This document shows, one piece after another, positions 17,024-25,765 of a stretch of DNA of 64,000 bases. The stretch comes from Rhizobium sophoriradicis (GTDB lineage: Bacteria > Pseudomonadota > Alphaproteobacteria > Rhizobiales > Rhizobiaceae), in NCBI RefSeq assembly GCF_003939025.1, contig NZ_RQIH01000001.1, positions 310,001 to 374,000 on the forward strand, written 5' to 3'. The notes under the pieces were generated by a model. That model was not told the DNA's origin. It ran no database searches and was given only the letters and a program-made list of their open reading frames with translations. Made by a program: the position numbers and the translations under genes. Every line of letters begins with the position of its first letter. Positions within the stretch are counted from its first letter, which is position 1.

Positions 17024-18712
17024 TCATTCCGAATGCCTTTCAAATACCTGCGCTAATGCAGAGGATGAGATTTCCAGTCGATCGGGTTCTATATTTACGT
17101 AGCCGCGGCGGGTTCCACAAACCGCTCCGCCATCGGCGAATATCTCGACGATTCCGCGGTCATGAAACAGACGAAGATCCCTCCCGCTGCCAAGCTCCGC
17201 CACGTATTGAATCGCGCCATCATCCTGGGCGAGCCGGATCGAAAGGATGCCGTCGGCGACGCCCACCTCGAAAGCAAGTTCGCCGCCCGCCGTCGCGACA
17301 AGTTTGCTGCCCTGCAGCGATCCGGAAAGCCGGATCTCGATCGGACCGCCGGGCAGTGCGTAACCGCCGCTCTGGTTCGGGGCGAGAGGGATGGCGACAT
17401 AGCGCTCGTCGACCTCGTGCGCCGGCAGCATGCATATCTTCTTCTTGTCTTCACTGAGAGTTAGAACACGGGGCAAGGACATTTCGCCGGAATAGGCTGA
17501 ACCCTCTGGCTTGCGGTATTCCCAGTTGAAAAGCCATGCAAAGGCAATTTGCCGCCCTTCGGCTTCAAAACTCTGCATCGCGTAATAGTCAGTGCCGAAA
17601 TCCAGCAGTTGCAGCTCGGGCGTATCAGGCACGAAGCGATCGTCGATAAACTCGCCGATCAGGGCGTAGAGGAGATTGTGGCGCCGTGTCGTTGGTTCGA
17701 TATGGCCCACAAAGCCCATCACAAAAACCCACTTGTCCTCCAGCCGAAAGAAGTCGGGACATTCCACGGCGCGGGCGCCTTCTTCGCGGAAATTGACGGG
17801 CGCGCGGTAAAGTGGCCCCAGATACTGCCATTCCAGTCCATCCTCGGAGCCATAAAGCAGCACCGCCGGATCGCCATATATCGATGCACCCAGGATCATC
17901 CGATAGGCATTGGCTGCGTCGTCCCACCAGACTTTAGGATCTCGGAAATCATGCTTCACGCCTTCCGGACGGATCTCCAGCACGGTCGCGATCCGCTCGG
18001 CGTTGATGAGGTTGCGGCCTGGTTCGGCGATCTTCTGGACTTCGCGGTAATCTGCGAAGAGATCGTAGGCGGGCAGGCGCTCCGTATAATAGAACTTTAT
18101 CTTTCCGTCCCGATCCTTAAACGCGCTCCCCGAGAACGCACCACCGGTCGCACCGAGGCGGGCGAGATTCTGTTCCGGTCGCAAGAAGACCGGCATGTGA
18201 AGCCACGCACATAGGTCGTGGCTGGTCGCATGCCCCCAATGCATCGGGCCCCAATCCGTGCTGCCCGGATGGAACTGGTAAAACAGATGCCAGACATCGC
18301 CAACCTTGCACAACCCGTTGGGATCATTCATCCAGTTTTTGACTGGCGAGAAGTGCAGGCGTGGCCGTTGCGGGTCGGCTGTACACCAGCCGTCGATTTC
18401 GGGTCCGGTGCGCTCCACCAAGTGTTCACCGAATTCCAAAACAGTGATTCCGGTCTTTGAGACTGTCCGTGGATTGTAAGCATAGGCCCAGGTGAAGTCT
18501 GTTCTGCCTTCATCCCATTCGAACTCCACCTCACCCGCTTCACGATGATGGTAGCTGTAAAATTCCGAAAACTCCGAGAAGCGTTTCACCCCCCACAAGA
18601 GCTGGTCCCCCTGCAGAATGCGAAATTGGAATTCGTCTGAGCTCGGTTCCTTCGATGTCGCCCAGCATTCAACGCGCGTCCCAAGCGCCAATCGCATTTT
18701 CTGCCTTCGCAT
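17024..18712 (-). CDS. GH32 fructan beta-fructosidase / inulobiose hydrolase candidate
   Basis: A 562-residue glycoside hydrolase of family 32. Residues 1-115 form an N-terminal beta-rich domain; the five-bladed propeller begins with the nucleophile motif WMNDPNG (D130), then RDP (D258, transition-state stabiliser) and the acid/base motif EC (E317-C318), and ends in a beta-sandwich. No signal peptide is present, so it acts in the cytoplasm on imported sugar. ATG 18712 is preferred because GGAGG lies 7 nt before it; the TTG at 18727 would overlap that site. It is the last gene of the fructan-sugar operon, 181 bp after the inulin fructotransferase-like gene. Likely role: splitting a fructose disaccharide such as inulobiose to fructose. 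Confidence 0.88.
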   Translation of the reverse strand: MRRQKMRLALGTRVECWATSKEPSSDEFQFRILQGDQLLWGVKRFSEFSEFYSYHHREAGEVEFEWDEGRTDFTWAYAYNPRTVSKTGITVLEFGEHLVERTGPEIDGWCTADPQRPRLHFSPVKNWMNDPNGLCKVGDVWHLFYQFHPGSTDWGPMHWGHATSHDLCAWLHMPVFLRPEQNLARLGATGGAFSGSAFKDRDGKIKFYYTERLPAYDLFADYREVQKIAEPGRNLINAERIATVLEIRPEGVKHDFRDPKVWWDDAANAYRMILGASIYGDPAVLLYGSEDGLEWQYLGPLYRAPVNFREEGARAVECPDFFRLEDKWVFVMGFVGHIEPTTRRHNLLYALIGEFIDDRFVPDTPELQLLDFGTDYYAMQSFEAEGRQIAFAWLFNWEYRKPEGSAYSGEMSLPRVLTLSEDKKKICMLPAHEVDERYVAIPLAPNQSGGYALPGGPIEIRLSGSLQGSKLVATAGGELAFEVGVADGILSIRLAQDDGAIQYVAELGSGRDLRLFHDRGIVEIFADGGAVCGTRRGYVNIEPDRLEISSSALAQVFERHSE

Positions 18713-18893
18713 GCTGTTCCTCCACAAAGTGAATGGTCACCGCCCCCGCGCACGGTCGCTATCTGGCCGCGACCGCGGCCAGTGACTGAGGTGGCATTTC
18801 AGTTTTCTCTTTTCGCTTGGTGTCCGATCAAGGATCAGGAACGGTTGCGCTCAAGGTCCGAGGCCGACGATCTGAGCACGGGAGCCGCTATGG

Positions 18894-20246
18894 CTATCCT
18901 ATGGCTGGAGTGGCCCGAAACGCGTTCATTGTCCTATCCAACTGAACCTGTTCGTCACTGCCTGAATCGAGCACTGTGTTCCGTACGGAGCCCTCTTGGA
19001 CCTTCACTGCCGTGACTTCGAGCGTCTCTAAATTGCTCGTTGAAAGCAAGGCGCCCACTTGTGTTGAAAAGCAGGCACTTTCGGGTGCATCGCTGCTTTG
19101 CGACTTTTCGGTCGTGGCCACGATGTGATTATTGGCGATGTAATTTCCGCTCCCGGAGGCCAGGTTGATAATCACAGGCTTTGCGGCGATCGGCTTGATA
19201 TACTGAGTATCAATCGTTTCCGAGATGTGGTTTGCGATGACCGAGTTGTTGCTCCCGTCGATTCGTAGAAGTCCGAACAGATCATCCAGCCCGTTGTCGT
19301 ACTTCTGCATGGGCGCCCATGGTTCGCGATCTCGCAAAAGGTGATTGGAGGAGACCAAATTCTCGCAGCAGTTATCGGCAAGAACCAACATTCCGGGATA
19401 AAAGGAGTGGAATCTATTTCCTGTGACCGAGGAACGGACGACGCCGGAAAAATAGATGCTGCTGGCTCCCCTGGGGAATACATTGTTTGAGGATATCAGA
19501 ATACCCCCATAGTTTTCGGCGAAGATGGAATGGCCCCTGTAGCCGGCTCCAACGAAATTATTCGCTATTCTTGACGCCTGCCCCATACCTTTCAATTCGA
19601 TACAGTTGCCGCACTCGGCAATGAAATTGTTATCTATCGCGAGCGCATCTGCATGATGAACAGTAACTCCATGCTCCAGATAGATAAGACCCATCCCGGT
19701 TATTCGGAATGAGTCATTGGCGCTGCCTACATAGATTCCGGTTTTGCCGTTCTTGTATGTATTTTCTGCGTCATCTCGCCCCGAACCATCGTCAATGAAG
19801 TGCAGGCCGTCGATGCAGAAGTCGGCAAACTCCACCGAACTTATGCGAGGATTTCCGGTGCGCTTAACATAAAACGCGGCTCCTGCGGCCTCACCGTCGG
19901 CGGCCACTGGAGATGTGTCGACGAGGACCCGACTTCCGCCCGGCCACACTTCATGCCAGAGTCTCAGCTCGTTTGCGGGTACGTTGAAACGAATGCTCGA
20001 AGACGTAAAACCATGGCCGGAGCCCACGATCTTCAGATAGCTCACGTCGATAACGACTTGAGTGACAAGCCGGTAATCGCCTGGCGGTATATAGATAACC
20101 GCTCCGGGTTTTCCGCCGTCATTCAGATCGGATACCGGTTGCCGTCTTTTGATATCGGCAATGATGCTGTTGATGACCGCTCCAATATCCTCATAGGGGT
20201 TCCCTGCGGGATATTTCGTGACATCGAAGCAGTTTTCGCTAGCCAT
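18894..20246 (-). CDS. Inulin fructotransferase/DFA III hydrolase family beta-helix enzyme
   Basis: A 450-residue right-handed parallel beta-helix protein that closely resembles actinobacterial inulin fructotransferases (DFA-forming, EC 4.2.2.17/18) and the related DFA III hydrolases. Shared stretches include YEDIGAVINSIIADIK, DGGKPGAVIYIPPGDY, VGSGHGFTSSSIRFNVP, SVEFADFCIDGLHF and VLDSGSDEQV. The catalytic Asp-Glu pair, 11 residues apart in the family, is present as D200 and E211 (HHADALAIDNNFIAECG). No signal peptide is visible, whereas inulin-cleaving transferases are secreted; intracellular DFA III hydrolase is therefore favoured. ATG 20246 has GAGGAG 9 nt upstream; ATG 20267 is an alternative. 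Base composition seems more AT-rich than its neighbours. Confidence 0.85.
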   Translation of the reverse strand: MASENCFDVTKYPAGNPYEDIGAVINSIIADIKRRQPVSDLNDGGKPGAVIYIPPGDYRLVTQVVIDVSYLKIVGSGHGFTSSSIRFNVPANELRLWHEVWPGGSRVLVDTSPVAADGEAAGAAFYVKRTGNPRISSVEFADFCIDGLHFIDDGSGRDDAENTYKNGKTGIYVGSANDSFRITGMGLIYLEHGVTVHHADALAIDNNFIAECGNCIELKGMGQASRIANNFVGAGYRGHSIFAENYGGILISSNNVFPRGASSIYFSGVVRSSVTGNRFHSFYPGMLVLADNCCENLVSSNHLLRDREPWAPMQKYDNGLDDLFGLLRIDGSNNSVIANHISETIDTQYIKPIAAKPVIINLASGSGNYIANNHIVATTEKSQSSDAPESACFSTQVGALLSTSNLETLEVTAVKVQEGSVRNTVLDSGSDEQVQLDRTMNAFRATPAIG

Positions 20247-20349
20247 TGTTAATGTCTCCTCGGACATTTCTTACTCCACAGCGAGAGTAGACTGATGGTT
20301 GCTCGCAAGACGCCTGGGAAAATGCGTTCAAGCAGCTCTCTGTTTTTGA

Positions 20350-21492
20350 TCACCAGATGCTGGTGCGGGTGTCAGGCCTAAAGAAGTGAAGTTCTTCCGC
20401 ATCGATAGCGATGCGCGCAACGTCACCGGCGCGGACTGTGCTCTTCGGAGAAAAACGGGCGACAGCAGTTTTATCGTTGCCGATGTCGGCAATGGCGTCC
20501 GGGTCGCCGGCATCCACCCAAGGCGCGTCGATATTCAGGTGCACCATGGATTCAGAACCCAGCGCCTCGACTAGAGTGACCGGGGCCGCGATCTCGGCCG
20601 AAGAAGGCCGGATTGCAGCGTCGTTCATGTGCTCGGGCCGGATACCGACAATGACCCGACGGTTGGATGCAGCGTTGAGCGAGGGGCGATATTCGAAAAC
20701 CCGGTCAGGGATTTCGAAACTGTTGTTGCCCAGGGTCAGCGTCCTGCCATTCAAAACGGCCTCGTACAAGTTCATCGAGGGTGATCCGATGAAGGCGGCG
20801 ACAAAGACGTTGTCAGGGCGATTGTAGAGGTTTTGCGGTGTGTCGACTTGCTGCAGCACGCCGCCTTTCATGACGGCGACGCGGTCACCCATCGTCATCG
20901 CCTCGACCTGGTCGTGGGTCACATAAATGGTGGTGACATTCAGTTTTCTTTGCAGGCTGGCGATCTCGGCCCGCATCTGCACGCGCAGCTTGGCATCGAG
21001 GTTCGACAATGGTTCATCCATCAGGAAGGCTGCCGGCTTGCGGACGATCGCCCGCCCCATCGCGACGCGCTGGCGCTGCCCACCAGAGAGAAGCGCCGGT
21101 TTCCGGTCGAGCAATGCCGTCAGCTCGAGAACGCGCGCGGCCTCGTTCACCCGGCTGTCGATCTCGGCCTTGGGCAGTCTGGCCATCAGCAAGGGAAAGG
21201 CGACGTTTTCGCGCACCGTCTTATGCGGATAGAGCGCGTAGGATTGGAAGACCATGGCAATGTCACGGTCCTTGGGATCGACATTGTTTACGACCCGGTC
21301 ACCGATCTTAAGTTCACCGCTGGAAATGTTCTCCAGGCCTGCAATCATTCTGAGCGCTGTCGACTTCCCACAACCCGACGGACCGACAAACACCATGAAC
21401 TCGCCGTCCCTGATGTCGAAGCTGAGATCATGCAGAGCGTGAAAGCTGTTTCCGTAGATCTTGTTGATATTGCGCAGTTTTATACCGGCCAT
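20350..21492 (-). CDS. Sugar ABC transporter ATP-binding protein (MalK/UgpC/MsmX type)
   Basis: A 380-residue ATPase with Walker A GPSGCGKST, Q-loop VFQSYALYPHKTV, signature LSGGQRQRVAMGRAI, Walker B FLMDEPLSNLDAKLR and switch YVTHDQVEA. The C-terminal third is the TOBE/OB-fold regulatory domain (GIRPEHMND). It energises the two permeases encoded just upstream in the operon and lies 103 bp before the fructotransferase-like gene. In rhizobia such ATPases serve CUT1 oligosaccharide importers, which suits a di- or oligosaccharide of fructose. Confidence 0.92.
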   Translation of the reverse strand: MAGIKLRNINKIYGNSFHALHDLSFDIRDGEFMVFVGPSGCGKSTALRMIAGLENISSGELKIGDRVVNNVDPKDRDIAMVFQSYALYPHKTVRENVAFPLLMARLPKAEIDSRVNEAARVLELTALLDRKPALLSGGQRQRVAMGRAIVRKPAAFLMDEPLSNLDAKLRVQMRAEIASLQRKLNVTTIYVTHDQVEAMTMGDRVAVMKGGVLQQVDTPQNLYNRPDNVFVAAFIGSPSMNLYEAVLNGRTLTLGNNSFEIPDRVFEYRPSLNAASNRRVIVGIRPEHMNDAAIRPSSAEIAAPVTLVEALGSESMVHLNIDAPWVDAGDPDAIADIGNDKTAVARFSPKSTVRAGDVARIAIDAEELHFFRPDTRTSIW

Positions 21493-21502
21493 GCTGGTCT
21501 CC

Positions 21503-22339
21503 TCATCCCTTCACAGCGCCGAACGTCAGCCCGCCGACGATCTGCTTTTGAAGTGCGAGCGTTACGATGATGACGGGCAGTGAATAGAGCACCGCGGCGG
21601 CCGTCATCGCGCCCCAGGCAAGTCCATAGACGGAATTGTATTCGGCAATGACAATCGGGGCCGTCTTGGTCGATTCAGACGTCAGCAGCAGTGCGTAGAG
21701 GAACTCGTTCCAGCTGGTGATGAACGTAAAGAGCGCGGTCACCGCGATCCCGCCGGTCATGATCGGAAGGATGATCTTGCGAAAGGCCTGGAACCTTGTG
21801 CAGCCATCCATGCGCGCGGCTTCTTCTAGTTCCCTGGGCACGCCTTCGAAAAATGCGGACATCAGCAACAGCGCCAGTGGCACAGCGGCCGAAGTATGCG
21901 CGAGAACCAGCCCTGGAATGGTGTCGAGCAGACCCATGGACTTCAAAAGCTGAAATAGCGGCACGCCCAGCGAGACCGACGGCACCATGCGCGTGACCAG
22001 GGCAAAGAGCAGGAAAAGTGTCGTGATCCGGCGACGATACTGGGTGGCAACGTAGGCGGCCGGCACCGCCACCAGCAGCGAAAGCGCGGTCGTTAGTACC
22101 GCCACCGTGAGGGAGTTGGCGAACGCCCTCGGAAGTGTCGACGATTGCAAGACTTCCCGAAAATTCTCGAACGATATGGCGGCGGGAAAGAAGCTCGGCG
22201 GGATCTGCTGGACATCGGCCGCCGGCTTGATCGAGGTCATCAGCAAATAGATGTAAGGCAGCGCGTAGGACAGCACGAGCACCAAGGCTGCGGCGTTGAT
22301 CAGGACTCCGCTGACATTGGGGCGAGACGCTCTATGCAT
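21503..22339 (-). CDS. Sugar ABC transporter permease (MalG type)
   Basis: A 278-residue CUT1 permease with six predicted transmembrane segments and the EAA motif EEAARMDGCTRFQAFRKIILPIM. It ends with the MalG-like tail LQKQIVGGLTFGAVKG. The ATG at 22339 (MHRASRPNVSG) overlaps the preceding permease by 8 bp, so translation is coupled. It pairs with the MalF-type subunit and the MalK-type ATPase in the fructan-sugar operon. Confidence 0.9.
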   Translation of the reverse strand: MHRASRPNVSGVLINAAALVLVLSYALPYIYLLMTSIKPAADVQQIPPSFFPAAISFENFREVLQSSTLPRAFANSLTVAVLTTALSLLVAVPAAYVATQYRRRITTLFLLFALVTRMVPSVSLGVPLFQLLKSMGLLDTIPGLVLAHTSAAVPLALLLMSAFFEGVPRELEEAARMDGCTRFQAFRKIILPIMTGGIAVTALFTFITSWNEFLYALLLTSESTKTAPIVIAEYNSVYGLAWGAMTAAAVLYSLPVIIVTLALQKQIVGGLTFGAVKG

Positions 22340-23213
22340 GGGCCGGCCTCCAGATCTTCCAATAGGCAATGCCGGCCAGAACCATCATGACGAGGAGGAA
22401 CAGCGTACCGGATGCGGAGGCCTCGCCGAGATCACCAAACCGAACCATGCGCTGATAGATGTTCATCGAAAACACTTCCGAGGCATGGCGGGGACCGCCC
22501 TGCGTCTGGATCCAGATCAGATCGAACGTCTTGGCGGCATCCACGCCCCGCACGATGACCACGACGGCAATGACCGGCCGCATCAGCGGCAGGGTGACAT
22601 GCCAGAACCGCTTGAGCGCGTTCGCTCCGTCGATCCGCGCCGCCTCGAGCAGATCCTTGGGGATGTTCGTCAACCCTGCATAGGACACGAGTGCGACAAA
22701 GGAGGTCGTCAGCCATATGTCGGCGAAGGATACGGAATAGATGACGATATCCTCGCTGGAGAGCCAAGCAATCTCGTTGGGGTCGCTGATCAACCCCAGG
22801 CGAACCAGCCCGTAGTTCAGGATGCCGATATTGCCGACCAGCAGGAACCGCCACAGTAGGCCGGCGACGATCGGCGGCACCATCAGCGGCAGAGCAAAGA
22901 TCGTGCGGTGCCAACGCGACTGGCCCACCATGGCCGAGAACAACAATGCGGCGCAGAAGCCGAAGGTGAACTCGAAGAAGAGTGCGAAGACCGAATACCG
23001 AAGCGTCCGCAGAGCGCTTTCGGCGACGCGCTTCGAGGTCAAGGCATCGACATAGTTCTGCAGCCCAACCCATTCGCGGATGTGAGGCGTGATCGTTTCG
23101 ACCTTGAAGAAGGAATCGAAGATCAGCAGCCCCACGGGGTAGGCGACCAACAAGCCGAGGATCGCAACCGCGGGCGCGAGCATGCAGAGCACAAATCGGT
23201 TTTCATCCGACAT
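22332..23213 (-). CDS. Sugar ABC transporter permease (MalF type)
   Basis: A 293-residue CUT1 permease with six transmembrane segments. The EAA loop reads LLEAARIDGANALKRFWHVTLPLM. The start at 23213 (MSDENRFVLCMLAPAVAIL) is taken because the first transmembrane helix follows directly; the upstream open frame is non-homologous. It lies 68 bp downstream of the binding-protein stop, with a hairpin in the gap. Confidence 0.9.
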   Translation of the reverse strand: MSDENRFVLCMLAPAVAILGLLVAYPVGLLIFDSFFKVETITPHIREWVGLQNYVDALTSKRVAESALRTLRYSVFALFFEFTFGFCAALLFSAMVGQSRWHRTIFALPLMVPPIVAGLLWRFLLVGNIGILNYGLVRLGLISDPNEIAWLSSEDIVIYSVSFADIWLTTSFVALVSYAGLTNIPKDLLEAARIDGANALKRFWHVTLPLMRPVIAVVVIVRGVDAAKTFDLIWIQTQGGPRHASEVFSMNIYQRMVRFGDLGEASASGTLFLLVMMVLAGIAYWKIWRPAHA

Positions 23214-23235
23214 GTTCGTCTCCGAAAGCTGATGG

Positions 23236-23262
23236 CGCGGGACGTGAAATGAACCTCCCGCG
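23236..23262 (-). other. Intercistronic hairpin after binding-protein gene
   Basis: Arms CGCGGGA (23236-23242) and TCCCGCG (23256-23262) enclose a 13-nt loop between the fructan-sugar binding protein and its MalF-type permease. No T-tract follows in the minus direction. Its position suggests a role in keeping binding-protein mRNA in excess over permease mRNA, as is known for malE-malF spacers in enterobacteria. Confidence 0.5.
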
Positions 23263-23281
23263 ATGTTGAGGAAAAGTCGGA

Positions 23282-24541
23282 CTAGTTGAGGATATCCTCG
23301 ATCGTTTCCTTGGCTTCCGTCAGCACGTCTCCGACGTCCGCCTTGCATGTCAGCGCCTGCTGCACGGCCGGCAAGACAGCCTCGTCGACGATTTCCTGAT
23401 ATTTTTCGTTCATCGGCCGGCCTTGTGTTGCCGGCGCGCCCAACGTTTCAAGCAGCGGCTTGAAATGCTCATAGCCGGGCTTGCCGGCGTAGCTGTTATA
23501 GGCCGAGTTTGTCGCGGCAAGGCCGAGCTTGGCTTCGATGCCCAATCCGTTGTTGGCGATTGCGAAAGCGATGAACTTTTTCGCCGCATCCTTATGCTGG
23601 GATGCCGAAGGAATGACATTGTACCACGGACCCGGAATAGCGGCGATGCCTGCATCACCGGCCAACATCGGAGCGACGCCGACTTTGCCGCTGACCTTGG
23701 AATCCTCAGGCGTCATCTTGTAGGCGTGCGCCCAGAATTTCATCATCGCTGTCTTGCCCTGATAGAACAGATTTTGGGCCTCGCCCCAGCCGATTTCGTT
23801 GACGTTATCAGGAACCGAATGATCGGTGCAGTGCGGCGCTATATAGAACTCGAGGGCCTTCTTGTGCGCCTCGTTGTCGATGATGACATTGCCAGCCTTG
23901 TCAAGGATCACACCGGGCGAGCCCGCCTGCAGCACATGCGCCATCCATTCTTCCGAGAAGGTGCCGATGGTGTCGGTGCCCCAGAAGTCGACCTTGCCGT
24001 CGCCGTCAGTGTCGCGCGTGAAATATTTCGCCATGTCACGCCATTGCTGCCAGGTCTTGGGCGGCGCAAGGGGATACCCAAACTTTGCCTGGAACGCTTC
24101 CTTTTCCTCAGGCTTATCGAAGAGGTCCTTGCGATAGAAGACGATCTCGGCATTCGCCCACGCGGGCATTCCGATCATTTTGTCGCCAACCTTTGCGTCG
24201 GCAAGCAAAGCCGGCGGCAAATCCTTGCGCACTGCGTCGGTGAAGAGGGGAGAAAGATCCTCGACGTGGCTCGCGAACTTTGCGTTCCAGACGACGTCGA
24301 TGGCCACGATATCGAATGCCGACGAGCCGGAGGCGATCTCGGCAGAGAACTTGTCGAACACGCCCTGATAGGGAACGATGGTGAATTTGACCTCAATGCC
24401 GGTTTCTTTGGTGAATTTCTCGGCCGCGGCCTTCTGCAGCATCTCGCCGCCGCCTTCGACAAGGATGTTGATGGTTTCGGCCTTCGCTGCGGCCGCCATG
24501 AAGATGAGCGCAAGCGCGCTGGCACCAAGCAATTTCTTCAT
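23282..24541 (-). CDS. Periplasmic sugar-binding protein (family 1, MalE-like)
   Basis: A 419-residue secreted solute-binding protein of the SBP_bac_1 family. Signal peptide: MKKLLGASALALIFMAAAAKAE, with cleavage likely after AKA. The mature protein starts TINILVEGGGEMLQKAAAEKF and has the lobe motif FTKETGIEVKFTIVPYQG. It is the first gene of the operon, reading from an operator-rich 169-bp gap shared with the divergent LacI regulator. ATG 24541 is preceded by GGGAGGAATCA. The ligand is inferred from the downstream fructotransferase-like and GH32 enzymes as a difructose anhydride or short fructo-oligosaccharide. Confidence 0.9.
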   Translation of the reverse strand: MKKLLGASALALIFMAAAAKAETINILVEGGGEMLQKAAAEKFTKETGIEVKFTIVPYQGVFDKFSAEIASGSSAFDIVAIDVVWNAKFASHVEDLSPLFTDAVRKDLPPALLADAKVGDKMIGMPAWANAEIVFYRKDLFDKPEEKEAFQAKFGYPLAPPKTWQQWRDMAKYFTRDTDGDGKVDFWGTDTIGTFSEEWMAHVLQAGSPGVILDKAGNVIIDNEAHKKALEFYIAPHCTDHSVPDNVNEIGWGEAQNLFYQGKTAMMKFWAHAYKMTPEDSKVSGKVGVAPMLAGDAGIAAIPGPWYNVIPSASQHKDAAKKFIAFAIANNGLGIEAKLGLAATNSAYNSYAGKPGYEHFKPLLETLGAPATQGRPMNEKYQEIVDEAVLPAVQQALTCKADVGDVLTEAKETIEDILN

Positions 24542-24609
24542 TGATTCCTCCCTTGCTCGCCCGGGCGCTGACGTCAGCACCCTTGCATTCCTGGAACATA
24601 ATCTCGGTA

Positions 24610-24667
24610 TGACGACGTTGTCAACACGCGATGTCGACGTTGTCATAAAAATATGTCGACGTTGTCA
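24610..24667. promoter_or_regulatory. Three phased LacI-type operators in the divergent promoter region
   Basis: The 14-mer TGACGACGTTGTCA (24610-24623) is followed by two copies of TGTCGACGTTGTCA (24632-24645 and 24654-24667), each starting exactly 22 bp after the previous one, about two helical turns. Each has the central CG and the TGnC...GnCA symmetry of LacI-family operators. On the minus strand a consensus -35 TTGACA (24624 to 24619) overlaps the first copy, so bound repressor would block the importer operon promoter. The LacI regulator at 24711 is the obvious ligand. Confidence 0.8.
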
Positions 24668-24710
24668 GCCATCTGGTTTAGAACGGTTGCCTACAAGGAG
24701 ATGGCGGGAC

Positions 24711-25757
24711 ATGGTCAGCATTATCAGTGTCGCGAAGGCGGCCGGGGTTTCGAATAAGACAGTCTCCCGAGTCATTAACGGCGAGCCTTACGTGACGGAG
24801 GAAACACGGGAGCGTGTGGAAAAGGCTATTCGGGATCTCGGCTACATCCCGAACATGGCCGCGCGCCTCATAAGGTCGAGCCGCTCCAACACTTTCGGCA
24901 TCATCACAGATTATGTGTCTACCACGCCCTATTCGGTCGACATTGTGCGGGGAATACAGGATTGGGCAAATGCGAATGGTAAGACCATTCTCATGGCCAA
25001 TACAGGTGCCTCGTCCAAGAGAGAGGCTGAAATCTGGAAAATGTTCCAGTCCCACCGGATTGACGGGGTTCTTTATGTGACAATGTATCGTCGCACCGTG
25101 GATCCTGAGGCAGGCGACGTGCGAATTCCGACGGTCATGATCAACTGCAGGCCTCAAACGCAGGAACTGTTGCCGTCGATCGAGCCGGATGACTACCAAG
25201 GCGCGCAAGATCTTACCCGCTATCTGCTTGACCGGGGTCATCGAAAGATCGGCTACATCCGGCTCAATCCCATCTTGCTGGGTGCGCAGCTGCGCCTCGA
25301 TGCCTTCCGGAAAACCGCTGCAGACTTTGGCCTTGCTGAGACCGACCTGAGTGTCCGTCTGGGCATGGAAGGACCGGTTGGAGCGGAGAAGAATTACGTT
25401 TTTGCCGTCGCCACAGAAATGCTGCAACAAAAGGATCGGCCGACCGCAATCATGAGCGGCAACGACGAAATGACGATCCAGATCTACATAGCAGCAATGG
25501 CATTGGGTCTGCGCATTCCCGAGGACGTCAGTATTGTCGGCTTTGACGATTTCCGGACTGTTTCCCTGGCGCTGAAGCCGGAACTGACCACTGCGGCCTT
25601 GCCATATTACGATTTAGGTCTGGAAGGGGCGGAATTGTTGAATAGCGTGGTCGCGGGAAACAAGGCTCGTCCGAGCAGTCGCGTTGTGCCTTGCAAGCTC
25701 GTAGAGCGAACGTCGGTACAATCCGTTAGTTTGATCCCAAGCGGCAGGAACGCTTAG
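24711..25757 (+). CDS. LacI-family regulator of the fructan-sugar operon
   Basis: A 348-residue LacI/GalR repressor. HTH: IISVAKAAGVSNKTVSRVINGE (residues 3-24), hinge NMAARLIRSSRS, then an effector domain with FGIITDYVSTTPYS and VSIVGFDDFRTVSLA. The ATG at 24711 is preceded by AAGGAG; the frame is open much further upstream but only across the operators and the antisense of the binding protein. It is divergent from the importer operon and very likely binds the three 22-bp-spaced operators in between. The inducer should be the transported sugar or an early catabolite. Confidence 0.9.
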   Translation: MVSIISVAKAAGVSNKTVSRVINGEPYVTEETRERVEKAIRDLGYIPNMAARLIRSSRSNTFGIITDYVSTTPYSVDIVRGIQDWANANGKTILMANTGASSKREAEIWKMFQSHRIDGVLYVTMYRRTVDPEAGDVRIPTVMINCRPQTQELLPSIEPDDYQGAQDLTRYLLDRGHRKIGYIRLNPILLGAQLRLDAFRKTAADFGLAETDLSVRLGMEGPVGAEKNYVFAVATEMLQQKDRPTAIMSGNDEMTIQIYIAAMALGLRIPEDVSIVGFDDFRTVSLALKPELTTAALPYYDLGLEGAELLNSVVAGNKARPSSRVVPCKLVERTSVQSVSLIPSGRNA

Positions 25758-25765
25758 ATCAGCGA

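Noticed and set aside
24378..24710. N-terminal extension of the LacI regulator upstream of 24711.
   Set aside because: It would run through the three operators and the antisense of the binding-protein signal peptide; the HTH starts directly at 24711.
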